This document shows positions 15,188 to 22,009 of a stretch of DNA of 29,493 nucleotides, piece after piece. Position numbers and translations under genes: made by a program. This DNA is from an uncultured Caulobacter sp. (lineage in GTDB: Bacteria; Pseudomonadota; Alphaproteobacteria; Caulobacterales; Caulobacteraceae), in NCBI GenBank assembly GCA_937925635.1, contig CALALX010000069.1, forward strand, positions 1 through 29,493, written 5' to 3'. Under the pieces are notes generated by a model that was not told the DNA's origin, searched no databases, and worked only from the letters and a program-made list of their open reading frames with translations. Numbering within the stretch: position 1 is the first letter of the stretch; every line of letters starts with the position of its first letter.

Positions 15188-15673
15188 CTACGACGGCATC
15201 CCCGACGGCATCAGGCAACGGGCCATGAACTTGGCGGCGAACTCCTCGCCGGCCGACTTGTCCTCGAAGTCGGTCGGGAAGTTGCTCATCATGTCGGCGA
15301 TCCCGGCCGTGTAGACCTGAGCCGGCGTCATGTCGCGGCGAGCGCCCTCGGCGAAGGCCTCGTCGAGGTAGACCTGCCCTTGTCGCCCCATGACCTGCAT
15401 CATGAACAGGGTCATCTTCCTGTCTTCCTCGCGCACGTTGCCGAACATCGCCGGGAACTTCACGGCGATCTGCTCGATGGCGACCAGGGCGACGCCGCAA
15501 CCGGCCTTGCCCTCCATGGTCAGCGGCGCCGCGGCCTTCGACGGCGCCGGTGGGACGGGCAGCGGCGGCGGTGCGGCGGGCGCCGCGGGCGTGGCGGCGC
15601 CGGGCGCGGCCAGGGCTGGAACGGCGATGGCGGCCGCCGCGACCAAGGCGACGGTGGCGGAGAAGAAACGCAT
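15188..15673 (-). CDS. Small exported protein of unknown function
   Basis: A 161-residue protein with a clear Sec signal peptide (hydrophobic 5-20, likely cleavage after ALA at 20-22) followed by an Ala/Pro-rich linker (about 24-50) and a compact helical domain with two cysteines (Cys59 and Cys153) that could form a periplasmic disulfide. I do not recognise a family. The ATG at 15673 is 17 bases from the divergent miaA start. It lies upstream of serB on the same strand, 58 bases before the serB ATG, so the two may be cotranscribed. Confidence 0.75.
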   Translation of the reverse strand: MRFFSATVALVAAAAIAVPALAAPGAATPAAPAAPPPLPVPPAPSKAAAPLTMEGKAGCGVALVAIEQIAVKFPAMFGNVREEDRKMTLFMMQVMGRQGQVYLDEAFAEGARRDMTPAQVYTAGIADMMSNFPTDFEDKSAGEEFAAKFMARCLMPSGMPS

Positions 15674-15690
15674 GGATTAAGGCCCCCGGA

Positions 15691-16626
15691 ATGACTGGGT
15701 CCATCCTGCTCATCGCCGGCCCGACCGCAAGCGGCAAGTCCGCTCTGGCCCTGCGCGCGGCGCGGGTTTTTGACGGCGAGATCGTCAACGCCGACGCGTT
15801 GCAGCTCTATGCCGACCTGCGCTCGCTCAGCGCGCGGCCGACGCCGGCCGAGATGGCGGGCGTTCCCCATCACCTGTTCGGCGTGGCCGACGGCGCCGAC
15901 GGCTGGTCGGTCGGCCGCTGGGCGCGCGCGGCGACCGCGCTGGTGGACGACATCACCGGCCGTGGCCGCGCCGCCATCGTGGTCGGCGGGACCGGCCTCT
16001 ATTTCAAGGCCCTGACCGAAGGCCTGGCCGAGATCACGCCGACCCCCGCCGCTGTCCGCCGAGCGACCGAGGACCTATTCGCCACGCTCGGCGAGGCGCG
16101 GTTCCGCGAGCTTCTGGCGACCATCGACGCCAAGGCGGCGGCTCGCATCGCGTCGGGCGACCGGATGCGGCTGACCCGGGCGATGGAGGTCTTCGAAGCC
16201 ACCGGACGCGCCCTGACCGACTGGCAATCCGAAACCGGACCGGCCCTTGCGACGGATAGCTGGTCGGCAGTCGCCATCGAACCGGAGCGCGGCCTGCTCT
16301 ATGCGCGTTGCGACGCGCGCTTTGACGCCATGCTGGCCGACGGCGCGCTGGACGAAGTGCGCGCCCTGGTCGCGCGGGGTCTCGACGCCAATCTGCCCGT
16401 CATGAAGGCCGTCGGCGTCCGAGAATTGGCCGCCCATCTGCGCGGCGAGACGACCCTCGACGCCGCCGCCGCCCTCGCCCGCCAGGAGACGCGCCGCTAC
16501 GCAAAGCGCCAGCTGACCTGGCTGCGCAACCAGACGCGCGATTGGCCGAGGATCACGGAAGTCGAGGCGGACGCTGCCTGGGGGCAATTCTTTGCGCTCA
16601 ACCCGGCCTTGACCGACCCTCTCTAG
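15691..16626 (+). CDS. miaA: tRNA dimethylallyltransferase
   Basis: A 311-residue cytoplasmic enzyme that transfers a dimethylallyl group to N6 of A37 in tRNAs reading UNN codons. The P-loop GPTASGKS (10-17) lies at the expected distance from the start; NADALQLYADL replaces the common NADSMQVY, GGTGLYFKAL is the tRNA/DMAPP site, and PVMKAVGVREL and RRYAKRQLTWLRNQ are C-terminal hallmarks. The ATG at 15691 is fixed by the closeness of the P-loop to the N-terminus. No good Shine-Dalgarno is visible (cccccgga), and there is little room for a promoter before the divergent start. The next transcription unit is ilvBN. Confidence 0.96.
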   Translation: MTGSILLIAGPTASGKSALALRAARVFDGEIVNADALQLYADLRSLSARPTPAEMAGVPHHLFGVADGADGWSVGRWARAATALVDDITGRGRAAIVVGGTGLYFKALTEGLAEITPTPAAVRRATEDLFATLGEARFRELLATIDAKAAARIASGDRMRLTRAMEVFEATGRALTDWQSETGPALATDSWSAVAIEPERGLLYARCDARFDAMLADGALDEVRALVARGLDANLPVMKAVGVRELAAHLRGETTLDAAAALARQETRRYAKRQLTWLRNQTRDWPRITEVEADAAWGQFFALNPALTDPL

Positions 16627-16635
16627 CGTGGCATC

Positions 16636-16658
16636 TGCTCCAAAGACGATTTGGAGCA
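16636..16658 (+). promoter_or_regulatory. Hairpin over the leader-peptide ribosome site
   Basis: TGCTCCAAA (16636-16644) pairs perfectly with TTTGGAGCA (16650-16658), loop GACGA. The right arm contains GGAG (16653-16656), the Shine-Dalgarno of the ilv leader peptide. It begins ten bases after the miaA stop and lacks a T-run, so it is not an obvious terminator; it may control leader translation. Confidence 0.5.
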
Positions 16659-16664
16659 ATCATC

Positions 16665-16706
16665 GTGCGCAGCGCGACCCCCAAGACGACTATCGTACTT
16701 ACCTAG
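16665..16706 (+). CDS. ilvL: ilvBN leader peptide (attenuation)
   Basis: A 13-codon frame from GTG (16665) to TAG (16704-16706) reads (M)RSATPKTTIVLT. Six of its last six residues are Thr, Thr, Ile, Val, Leu and Thr, the branched-chain amino acids made by the downstream pathway plus threonine, the isoleucine precursor. GGAG lies eight bases before the GTG. The stop codon is followed by a strong hairpin and then a terminator before ilvB. Ribosome stalling at these codons when charged tRNAs are scarce should prevent termination. Attenuation of ilvBN is, as I recall, reported in Caulobacter; this leader fits it. The identification rests on codon content, position and RNA structure. Confidence 0.85.
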   Translation: MRSATPKTTIVLT

Positions 16707-16710
16707 CGGC

Positions 16711-16742
16711 CGACACGGCGTGACCTGCCCGTCACGCTGTCG
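16711..16742 (+). promoter_or_regulatory. Attenuator stem between leader peptide and terminator
   Basis: CGACA (16711-16715) and GCGTGAC (16718-16724) pair with GTCACGC (16731-16737) and TGTCG (16738-16742), a 12-bp stem with a two-base bulge and CTGCCC loop. It starts five bases after the leader stop codon, where a terminating ribosome would cover its left arm. An alternative is GCGCGAC (16672-16678) in the leader coding region pairing with GTCGCGC (16746-16752). I could not identify an unambiguous antiterminator that consumes the terminator arm. Confidence 0.6.
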
Positions 16743-16758
16743 CCGGTCGCGCATGCCC

Positions 16759-16782
16759 AGGCCCCTCCAGCGGGCCTTTTTT
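16759..16782 (+). terminator. ilvBN attenuator terminator
   Basis: AGGCCC (16759-16764) pairs with GGGCCT (16772-16777) around a seven-base loop and is followed by an uninterrupted T-run (16777-16782). It lies 30 bases before the ilvB ATG and about 50 after the leader stop codon, the standard place for an attenuator. Confidence 0.85.
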
Positions 16783-16812
16783 ATTGCTCTTTTCCGATCC
16801 CGAGACGCCGAC

Positions 16813-18630
16813 ATGACCGCCCCCACGACCGCCCAGGCCTTCGCCACCGCCGCTTCCCGCGAGATGACCGGCGCCGAAATCGTCGTCCGGGCGCTGATCG
16901 ACCAGGGCGTCGACACCCTCTTCGGCTACCCTGGAGGGGCGGTTCTGCCGATCTACGACGCGCTGTTCCAGGACAACGAGACGCACGGCCCCCGCCTGCA
17001 GCACATCCTGGTCCGCCATGAGCAGGGCGCCGCCCACGCCGCCGAGGGCTACGCCCGTTCGACCGGCAGGCCGGGCGTGGTCCTGGTCACCAGCGGCCCG
17101 GGCGCGACCAACGCCATCACCGGCATCGTCGACGCGCTGATGGATTCGATCCCGATGGTCGTCTTCACCGGTCAGGTGCCGACGCACCTGATCGGCACGG
17201 ACGCCTTCCAGGAGGCCGACACGGTCGGCATCACCCGCGCCTGCACCAAGCACAACTACCTGGTGAAGGACGCCGCCGACCTGCCGCGGATTATCCACGA
17301 GGCGTTTCACATCGCCACCACCGGCCGGCCGGGCCCAGTGCTGATCGACATCCCCAAGGACGTCCAGTTCAGCAAGGCGCTCTACCAGTCGCCGGACGAA
17401 GTCAGTTTCAGCCACGGCTACGCGCCGCGCACCAAGGGCGATCCCGGCAAGATCACCGAGGCGGCGCGGCTGATCGCCAAGGCCCGACGGCCGCTGTTCT
17501 ACACCGGCGGCGGCGTCATCAATGCAGGCCCGTCCGCCAGCGAGAAGCTGCGAACCTTCGCGGCCCTGACCGGCGCGCCGGTCACCTCGACCCTGATGGG
17601 CCTGGGCGCCTTCCCGGCCGCGGATCCGGCCTGGCTGGGCATGGTCGGCATGCACGGCACGTTCGAGGCCAACAACGCCATGCACGATTGCGACGTCATG
17701 ATCTGCGTCGGCGCGCGCTTCGACGACCGCGTGACCGGCCGGCTAGACGCCTTCGCGCCGGGCAGCAAGAAGATCCACATCGATATCGACCCCAGTTCGA
17801 TCAACAAGAACGTCCGGGTCGACATCGGCATCGTCGGCGACGCCGGCAGCGTGCTCGATGACCTGATCGCCGCCTGGCGGGTCGAGGGTCTTGAGGCCAA
17901 TCGCGGAGCCCTCGACGACTGGTGGCGGCAGATCGACGGATGGCGCGCGCGCCAGTGCCTGCGCTACACGCCCTCGACCACGGCCATCAAGCCGCAGCAG
18001 GCGATCGAGCGGCTGTACGCCCTGACCAAGGATCGCGACGCCTACATCACCACCGAGGTCGGCCAGCACCAGATGTGGGCCGCTCAGTTCTACCGCTTCC
18101 AGGAGCCGAACCGCTGGATGACCTCCGGCGGCCTGGGCACGATGGGCTACGGCCTGCCCGCCGCCGTCGGCGTGCAGCTGGCCCACCCCGGCAGCCTGGT
18201 CATCGACATCGCCGGCGAAGCCTCGATCCAGATGTGCATGCAGGAGATTTCGACGGCGGTTCAGTACCGCCTGCCGATCAAGATCTTCATCCTGAACAAC
18301 GAGTGGATGGGCATGGTCCGCCAATGGCAGCAGCTGCTGCACGGCGAGCGCTACAGCCAATCCTACAGCGAGAGCCTGCCCGACTTCGTCAAGCTGGCCG
18401 AGGCCTACGGCGCCGTCGGCATCCGCTGCGCGGACCCGGCCGAGCTGGACGCGAAGATCCAGGAGATGATCGACAGTCCCCATCCGGTGATCTTCGACTG
18501 CCGGGTCGAGAAGCTGGAGAACTGCCTGCCGATGATCCCGTCCGGCAAGGCGCACAACGAGATGATCCTGCCGGAAGGTGACGAGGATATCGGCTCGGTC
18601 ATCGACGAGGCGGGGCGGAAGCTGGTCTAA
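16813..18630 (+). CDS. ilvB: Acetolactate (acetohydroxyacid) synthase, large subunit
   Basis: A 605-residue thiamine-diphosphate enzyme catalysing the first common step of Val/Leu/Ile synthesis. Catalytic Glu70 sits in RHEQGAAHAAEGYAR; the substrate-access segment TSGPGATNAITG and the FAD-domain motif GARFDDRVTG are intact. The ThDP/Mg motif, usually GDGS/GDAS, reads GEAS (468-471), followed after the expected distance by NN (495-496) and EWMGMVRQWQQLLH. The Asp-to-Glu change keeps an acid ligand and I believe it is common in alphaproteobacterial IlvB. I start at ATG 16813, after the attenuator; an in-frame ATG at 16753 would place coding sequence through the terminator. The small subunit gene follows after nine bases. 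Confidence 0.97.
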   Translation: MTAPTTAQAFATAASREMTGAEIVVRALIDQGVDTLFGYPGGAVLPIYDALFQDNETHGPRLQHILVRHEQGAAHAAEGYARSTGRPGVVLVTSGPGATNAITGIVDALMDSIPMVVFTGQVPTHLIGTDAFQEADTVGITRACTKHNYLVKDAADLPRIIHEAFHIATTGRPGPVLIDIPKDVQFSKALYQSPDEVSFSHGYAPRTKGDPGKITEAARLIAKARRPLFYTGGGVINAGPSASEKLRTFAALTGAPVTSTLMGLGAFPAADPAWLGMVGMHGTFEANNAMHDCDVMICVGARFDDRVTGRLDAFAPGSKKIHIDIDPSSINKNVRVDIGIVGDAGSVLDDLIAAWRVEGLEANRGALDDWWRQIDGWRARQCLRYTPSTTAIKPQQAIERLYALTKDRDAYITTEVGQHQMWAAQFYRFQEPNRWMTSGGLGTMGYGLPAAVGVQLAHPGSLVIDIAGEASIQMCMQEISTAVQYRLPIKIFILNNEWMGMVRQWQQLLHGERYSQSYSESLPDFVKLAEAYGAVGIRCADPAELDAKIQEMIDSPHPVIFDCRVEKLENCLPMIPSGKAHNEMILPEGDEDIGSVIDEAGRKLV

Positions 18631-18639
18631 AGACGACTC

Positions 18640-19197
18640 ATGAGCACCGACACCGCGACCAACCCCGCCTCCGCCTACGACCTGTCCCACAAGGACGAGG
18701 TTGAGAACCTGGCCACCTTCGCCCTGCTCGTCGACAACGAGGCCGGGGTGCTGCACCGGGTGGTCGGACTGTTCGCGGCGCGGGGCTACAACATCGAGAG
18801 CCTCACGGTCGCAGAGACCGACCACCGAGCCCACACCAGCCGCATCACCATCGTCACCCGCGGCGCGCCGCACGTCCTGGAGCAGATCGAGGCCCAGTTG
18901 TCGAAGGTCGTCAGCGTCCGCCGCGTGCACGATGTCACCCGCGACCCCAACGGCATCGAGCGCGAGCTGGCCCTGGTGAAGGTGCGCGGCACGGGCGGCG
19001 ATCGGGTCGAGGCCCTGCGCGTCTCGGACATCTTCCGGGCCAAGGTGATCGATACGACGTCCGAGAGCTTCGTCTTCGAAATCACCGGCGCGCCCGGCAA
19101 GATCGACAGTTTCGTGGAACTGATGCGTCCGCTCGGCCTTGTGGAACTGTCCCGCACCGGCGTCCTCTCCATCGAACGGGGCGCCGAGGGCATGTAG
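18640..19197 (+). CDS. ilvN: Acetolactate synthase, small regulatory subunit
   Basis: A 185-residue subunit that binds valine and activates the IlvB catalytic subunit. After a 25-residue variable N-terminus comes an ACT domain (FALLVDNEAGVLHRVVGLFAARGYNIESLTVAETD, about 27-61), then the second conserved block with RELALVKV and the C-terminal domain (VSDIFRAKVIDTTSESFVFEITG). The effector-loop glycine region EAGVLHRV is intact, so feedback inhibition is expected. The ATG at 18640 is nine bases after the ilvB stop, so the two are cotranslated from the attenuated transcript. Confidence 0.96.
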   Translation: MSTDTATNPASAYDLSHKDEVENLATFALLVDNEAGVLHRVVGLFAARGYNIESLTVAETDHRAHTSRITIVTRGAPHVLEQIEAQLSKVVSVRRVHDVTRDPNGIERELALVKVRGTGGDRVEALRVSDIFRAKVIDTTSESFVFEITGAPGKIDSFVELMRPLGLVELSRTGVLSIERGAEGM

Positions 19198-19210
19198 GGG
19201 AGACCCCAAC

Positions 19211-19996
19211 CTGCCGGCCGCCCTGCTCCTGACCCTGACGTTGCTGGCGACCCCGCCGCCGCCCGCGACCCTGCCCGAACCCGACCCGAAGGCCTGGTGG
19301 GAGGGCAGATGGCCGGCCGCGCAGGAGGCCGCAGACCCGCTGGGCGGCCGCCGCGCCGGCCGCGACGAGCGCCCCCTGCCTGTCGACAACGGCGTCGATC
19401 CCCTGATGTACCGCCTCTGGGACCTGCAACCCCTGCAGACCCAGTTGCTCCGCCCGGGCGAGGCGGTGGTCGAAGTCTGGGCGCGACCCGCCCAGGGCGT
19501 GCGGCAGGCCGTGATCCGCGTCACGCTGCGCCGCGACGGCAAGGCCTTCGTCCAGGCCCGTGCGGGCCTGGGCTGCTGCGAGCCCCGGATCGCGCGCCGC
19601 ATCGCCTTCGACGCCGAGCTTTCGTCCGCGAAGGCCGACGCCGTCCGCGCCATCGTCGAGGATGCGCTGTGGGACAGCCCGCGCTTCGTCGAGATCGAGG
19701 AGGCGGACGGTTCCGCGGCCTCGGTCTGTGTCGACGGCGTATCCTGGGATCTGACCCTGGCGACGGCGGGCCACAGCCGCCATCTGCGCCGCGCCTGCCT
19801 CGACGAGGAGACCGGCTCGGTCGCGCCGGCCCTGTCGGCGACGCTCGGCGCGGCGCTTGGGCTGGAGCCCCGCTTCGACGTGATCTTCCCGCGCGGCGCG
19901 GACTTCTCCGAAGCGCGGCGGCGCTACGACGACCTGATCGCGCGCGGCGGGCGCCTCCGCCCGACCGCCAACGGCAAATCGCGGCCTGCCGAATGA
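19211..19996 (+). CDS. Exported protein of unknown function with probable CTG (or TTG) start
   Basis: The open frame clearly codes: it has strong third-position G/C, a hydrophobic signal-like stretch (PAALLLTLTLLA) and a plausible mature domain of about 240 residues with a Cys-Cys pair (LGCCEPR). Yet no ATG or GTG lies near its N-terminus. The first in-frame ATG is far inside at DPLMYRLWD. A GGGGAGA ribosome site (19198-19204) directly after the ilvN stop is correctly spaced for CTG 19211; TTG 19241 is a second choice, and TTG 19139 inside ilvN a third. I place the start at CTG 19211, giving 261 residues. No family recognised. It is 13 bases behind ilvN and likely shares its transcript. A lost start codon or sequencing error is possible. 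Confidence 0.6.
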   Translation: MPAALLLTLTLLATPPPPATLPEPDPKAWWEGRWPAAQEAADPLGGRRAGRDERPLPVDNGVDPLMYRLWDLQPLQTQLLRPGEAVVEVWARPAQGVRQAVIRVTLRRDGKAFVQARAGLGCCEPRIARRIAFDAELSSAKADAVRAIVEDALWDSPRFVEIEEADGSAASVCVDGVSWDLTLATAGHSRHLRRACLDEETGSVAPALSATLGAALGLEPRFDVIFPRGADFSEARRRYDDLIARGGRLRPTANGKSRPAE

Positions 19997-20051
19997 CCGG
20001 CGGTCGACGAACCTCCCGCGACGGGTCAGAGTGCCGTTGGGAGGATCAGCC

Positions 20052-20540
20052 ATGAAGCTCTTCATCACCGCGGCCTTCAGCGCCGTCGCCCTGCTCACCA
20101 CTCCCGTGCTGGCGGCCGAGGACCTGAGCGCCGCCACCGCCGAGGCCGTCAGGCAGGCCGACCTGGCCTTCGCCAAACGGGCGGGAGAAGCCGGCTTCGC
20201 CCGCGCCTTCCTGGAGTTCATGGACGAGGAGGAAGGCCTCCTCTACGGCGTCGAAGGCCCGCCCACGGTCGGCGCCCGCGCGGCGTTTGAGGCGCTGGGC
20301 GGCGACGCGCCGGAGCGGATGAAGGTCGAATGGGCGCCGACCAAGGCCTGGGGCAGCAAGGGCGGCGACCTGGGCGTTACCGTCGGAACCTACACGCGCA
20401 CCCCGATCGTGGCCGGACCGCCCGTGCGCACCGGCCGCTATGTCACCGTGTGGCGCAAGGACGCCAAGGGCCAGTGGAAAGGCCTGATCGACATCGGCGA
20501 GAGCGACCCAGTCGCGACCCCGCCAGCGGCCAGGCCTTGA
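20052..20540 (+). CDS. Exported NTF2-like (SnoaL/DUF4440-type) protein
   Basis: A 162-residue protein with a Sec signal peptide (MKLFITAAFSAVALLTTPVLA, cleavage probably after VLA). The mature part has the look of a cone-shaped NTF2-like fold: an N-terminal helix with ADLAFAKRAGEAGFARAFLEFM, a middle strand region, GDLGVTVGTYT, and the closing strands GRYVTVWRKDAKGQWKGLIDIG, which resemble DUF4440 proteins. The function of such stand-alone periplasmic members is usually unknown. The ATG at 20052 follows GGGAGGATC, a strong ribosome site; a start 21 bases earlier is less likely. It sits 55 bases after the preceding exported protein. Confidence 0.8.
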   Translation: MKLFITAAFSAVALLTTPVLAAEDLSAATAEAVRQADLAFAKRAGEAGFARAFLEFMDEEEGLLYGVEGPPTVGARAAFEALGGDAPERMKVEWAPTKAWGSKGGDLGVTVGTYTRTPIVAGPPVRTGRYVTVWRKDAKGQWKGLIDIGESDPVATPPAARP

Positions 20541-20591
20541 TCACGATCCGGACGGCCCCATCGGATTGAATTCCGCGCGCCCGTTCTTCCT

Positions 20592-20615
20592 TTGGCGACC
20601 GATCGTCCCTATATT
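20592..20615 (+). promoter_or_regulatory. Sigma-73-like promoter of the tmRNA gene
   Basis: TTGGCG (20592-20597) and CCTATATT (20608-20615) match the Caulobacter housekeeping consensus TTGACGS / GCTANAWC at five of six and six of eight positions, with a 10-base spacer. The predicted start of transcription lies just before the tmRNA acceptor piece. Confidence 0.6.
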
Positions 20616-20621
20616 CAGACC

Positions 20622-20945
20622 CGTTCGGGCTTGCCCGGACTATGGACATAAACGGGCGTGTAATAAGCGGACTGGACCCGGGTGCGATTCCCGGCGGCTC
20701 CACCAATCTCCTTCGAGTTATCGCGAAGAGTGCGGGGCCGATCAGCATCGACAGACGTGTAAAGACGTTTCTTTGTCCCGGCGTGGCTCACCGTTTCGGG
20801 CCATTAAACTAACTGCGAACGATAACTTCGCTGAAGAGTACGCGATCGCCGCGTAATGCGGTTCTAGCGAACTCGACCTAAACTCCTGGGGGTTCAGATC
20901 CTCAGGCGGGGCCCGGGGGAGCCTGCCAACAGAATCCCCCACCTT
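20622..20945 (+). ncRNA. ssrA: tmRNA, two-piece circularly permuted form
   Basis: The acceptor piece comes first. It has a T arm, CCGGG (20678-20682), seven-base loop, CCCGG (20690-20694), then CGGCTCC (20695-20701), discriminator A and encoded CCA (20703-20705). After a 28-base spacer containing a small hairpin (20711-20728), which is removed in this class, the coding piece begins GGGGCCG (20734-20740). This pairs with CGGCTCC and puts a G-U at the third pair, the alanine identity element. The tag frame follows, then a closing stem TGGGGG (20887-20892) with CCCCCA (20936-20941). CCCGTT (20620-20625) and AACGGG (20651-20656) pair in the acceptor-side leader. tmRNA rescues stalled ribosomes and adds a degradation tag. 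The two outer ends are estimates. Confidence 0.93.
20815..20856 (+). other. tmRNA tag reading frame
   Basis: GCG at 20815 is the resume codon; the frame encodes ANDNFAEEYAIAA and stops at TAA 20854-20856. With the alanine carried by the tmRNA, the tag is AANDNFAEEYAIAA. From memory the C. crescentus tag is AANDNFAEEFAVAA, so this one has Phe to Tyr and Val to Ile. The final Ala-Ala read by ClpX is kept. Confidence 0.95.
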
Positions 20946-21045
20946 CCGCATTTTGTCGCATCCGCCTCGCCGACGCCTGACTGCGCCATTGCGCGAGGAC
21001 GCCGACACGCTACCTTGCCGCCACTGTATCCGCATCAAGTGACCC

Positions 21046-21525
21046 ATGGCCGACAAGAAGCCTCCCACCGACCAGATGAACTACGAGGCCATGGCCCAGG
21101 ACGCCTTGCGGGGCGTGGTCAAGTCCGCGCTGAAGGTCGCCGCCGCGCCGGGCGGGATTCCGGGCGACCACCATTTCTACATCACGTTCCGAACCAAGGC
21201 CCCCGGGGTCTCTGGCCCGCCCGAGGTGCTGTCCAAATATCCGGATGAGATGACCATCGTGCTGCAGCACCAGTACTGGGACCTGGCGCCGGGCGAGACC
21301 TTCTTCACGGTGACGCTGAAATTCGGCGGCTCGCCCAAGCGACTGTCGGTGCCCTATGCCGCGGTGACCCGGTTCTTCGACCCCTATGTCCAGTTCGGGC
21401 TGCAGTTCGAGGCCCCGGCCGAGGCCGAACCGGCCGTGGTCGAGGCGGCGCCCGAGGACGACGACACGCCGCCGCCGGGCGACGGTCCCAAGGTCGTGTC
21501 CCTGGACCAGTTCCGGAAGAAGTGA
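21046..21525 (+). CDS. sspB: SspB-type ClpXP adaptor (alphaproteobacterial SspB)
   Basis: A 159-residue cytoplasmic adaptor that binds the ssrA tag and delivers tagged proteins to ClpXP. The body (about 10-122) has the SspB fold signature: DHHFYITFRTKAPGV, YPDEMTIVLQHQYWDL, FFTVTLKFGG and LSVPYAAVTRFFDP. A flexible acidic, Pro-rich linker follows (about 122-149), then the short C-terminal ClpX-binding tail VVSLDQFRKK. All parts of a working adaptor are thus present. The ATG at 21046 has only a weak ribosome site. A possible promoter (TTGCGCG 20989-20995, GCTACC 21009-21014) lies just upstream. It is immediately downstream of ssrA and begins a close-packed unit with the thioesterase and C13 peptidase genes. 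Confidence 0.93.
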   Translation: MADKKPPTDQMNYEAMAQDALRGVVKSALKVAAAPGGIPGDHHFYITFRTKAPGVSGPPEVLSKYPDEMTIVLQHQYWDLAPGETFFTVTLKFGGSPKRLSVPYAAVTRFFDPYVQFGLQFEAPAEAEPAVVEAAPEDDDTPPPGDGPKVVSLDQFRKK

Positions 21526-21532
21526 GGGCGGC

Positions 21533-21997
21533 TTGAGCGAGGCGGGGACGGACGAATCGAACACCTGGACGGACGAGGCGTTGCTGGCGCGGTTCACCGG
21601 CACGAAGCGCCGGCCGCCGGGATCGGAGTTGCTCGGCTTCCGCATGGTGCGCGTCAGCCAGGCCGACCGCGAGGTCGAGGTCGCCTTCGAGGCTTCCGAG
21701 CAGCTGACCAACCCGATGAAACAGATTCAGGGCGGCTATCTGTGCGCCATGCTGGATGAATGCATGAGCGTGGCCTGCATGGTCGCCTCGGGCATGACCG
21801 CCGTCGCGCCGACGGTCGAGATGAAGACCAGCTTCTACCGGCCGGCCATGCCGGGAACGATCCGCGGCGTCGGTCGCGTCGCCCGCTGGGGTAAGACCAT
21901 CGCCTTCACCGAGGGCGAGCTCTACGACGCCGAGGGTCGGGTTCTGGCCAAGGCCACCGGCACGGCGATGCCGACGCCCTTCGCGCGGTACAAATAG
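21533..21997 (+). CDS. PaaI-like hotdog-fold thioesterase
   Basis: A 154-residue cytoplasmic protein of the PaaI/YbgC superfamily that hydrolyses acyl- or aryl-CoA thioesters. The signature region reads QIQGGYLCAMLDECMSVAC, the family HGGxxxxxxDxxxxxA with His replaced by Gln; Gly67-Gly68 and catalytic-position Asp75 are kept. The C-terminal strands (VEMKTSFYRPAMPGTIRGVGRV, TIAFTEGELYDAEGRVLAKATGTAM) are typical. I start at TTG 21533, preceded by GTGAGGGCGG; the longer frame into sspB is a shadow. Seven bases separate it from sspB and twelve from the C13 peptidase gene, so cotranscription is likely. The substrate is not predictable. Confidence 0.88.
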   Translation: MSEAGTDESNTWTDEALLARFTGTKRRPPGSELLGFRMVRVSQADREVEVAFEASEQLTNPMKQIQGGYLCAMLDECMSVACMVASGMTAVAPTVEMKTSFYRPAMPGTIRGVGRVARWGKTIAFTEGELYDAEGRVLAKATGTAMPTPFARYK

Positions 21998-22009
21998 CGG
22001 GAACAGGCG

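Noticed and set aside
16651..16812. N-terminal extension of IlvB
   Set aside because: The open frame goes through the leader peptide and the terminator; homologues start near MTAPTT, and the attenuator explains the region.
20670..20705. 3' half of a tRNA with CCA
   Set aside because: The T arm and CCA belong to the acceptor piece of the permuted tmRNA; there is no anticodon arm, and the 5' acceptor strand lies 29 bases downstream at 20734.
20566..20856. An open reading frame of 96 codons ending in ANDNFAEEYAIAA
   Set aside because: This is the tmRNA gene read as protein; only the last 13 codons are the genuine tag frame.
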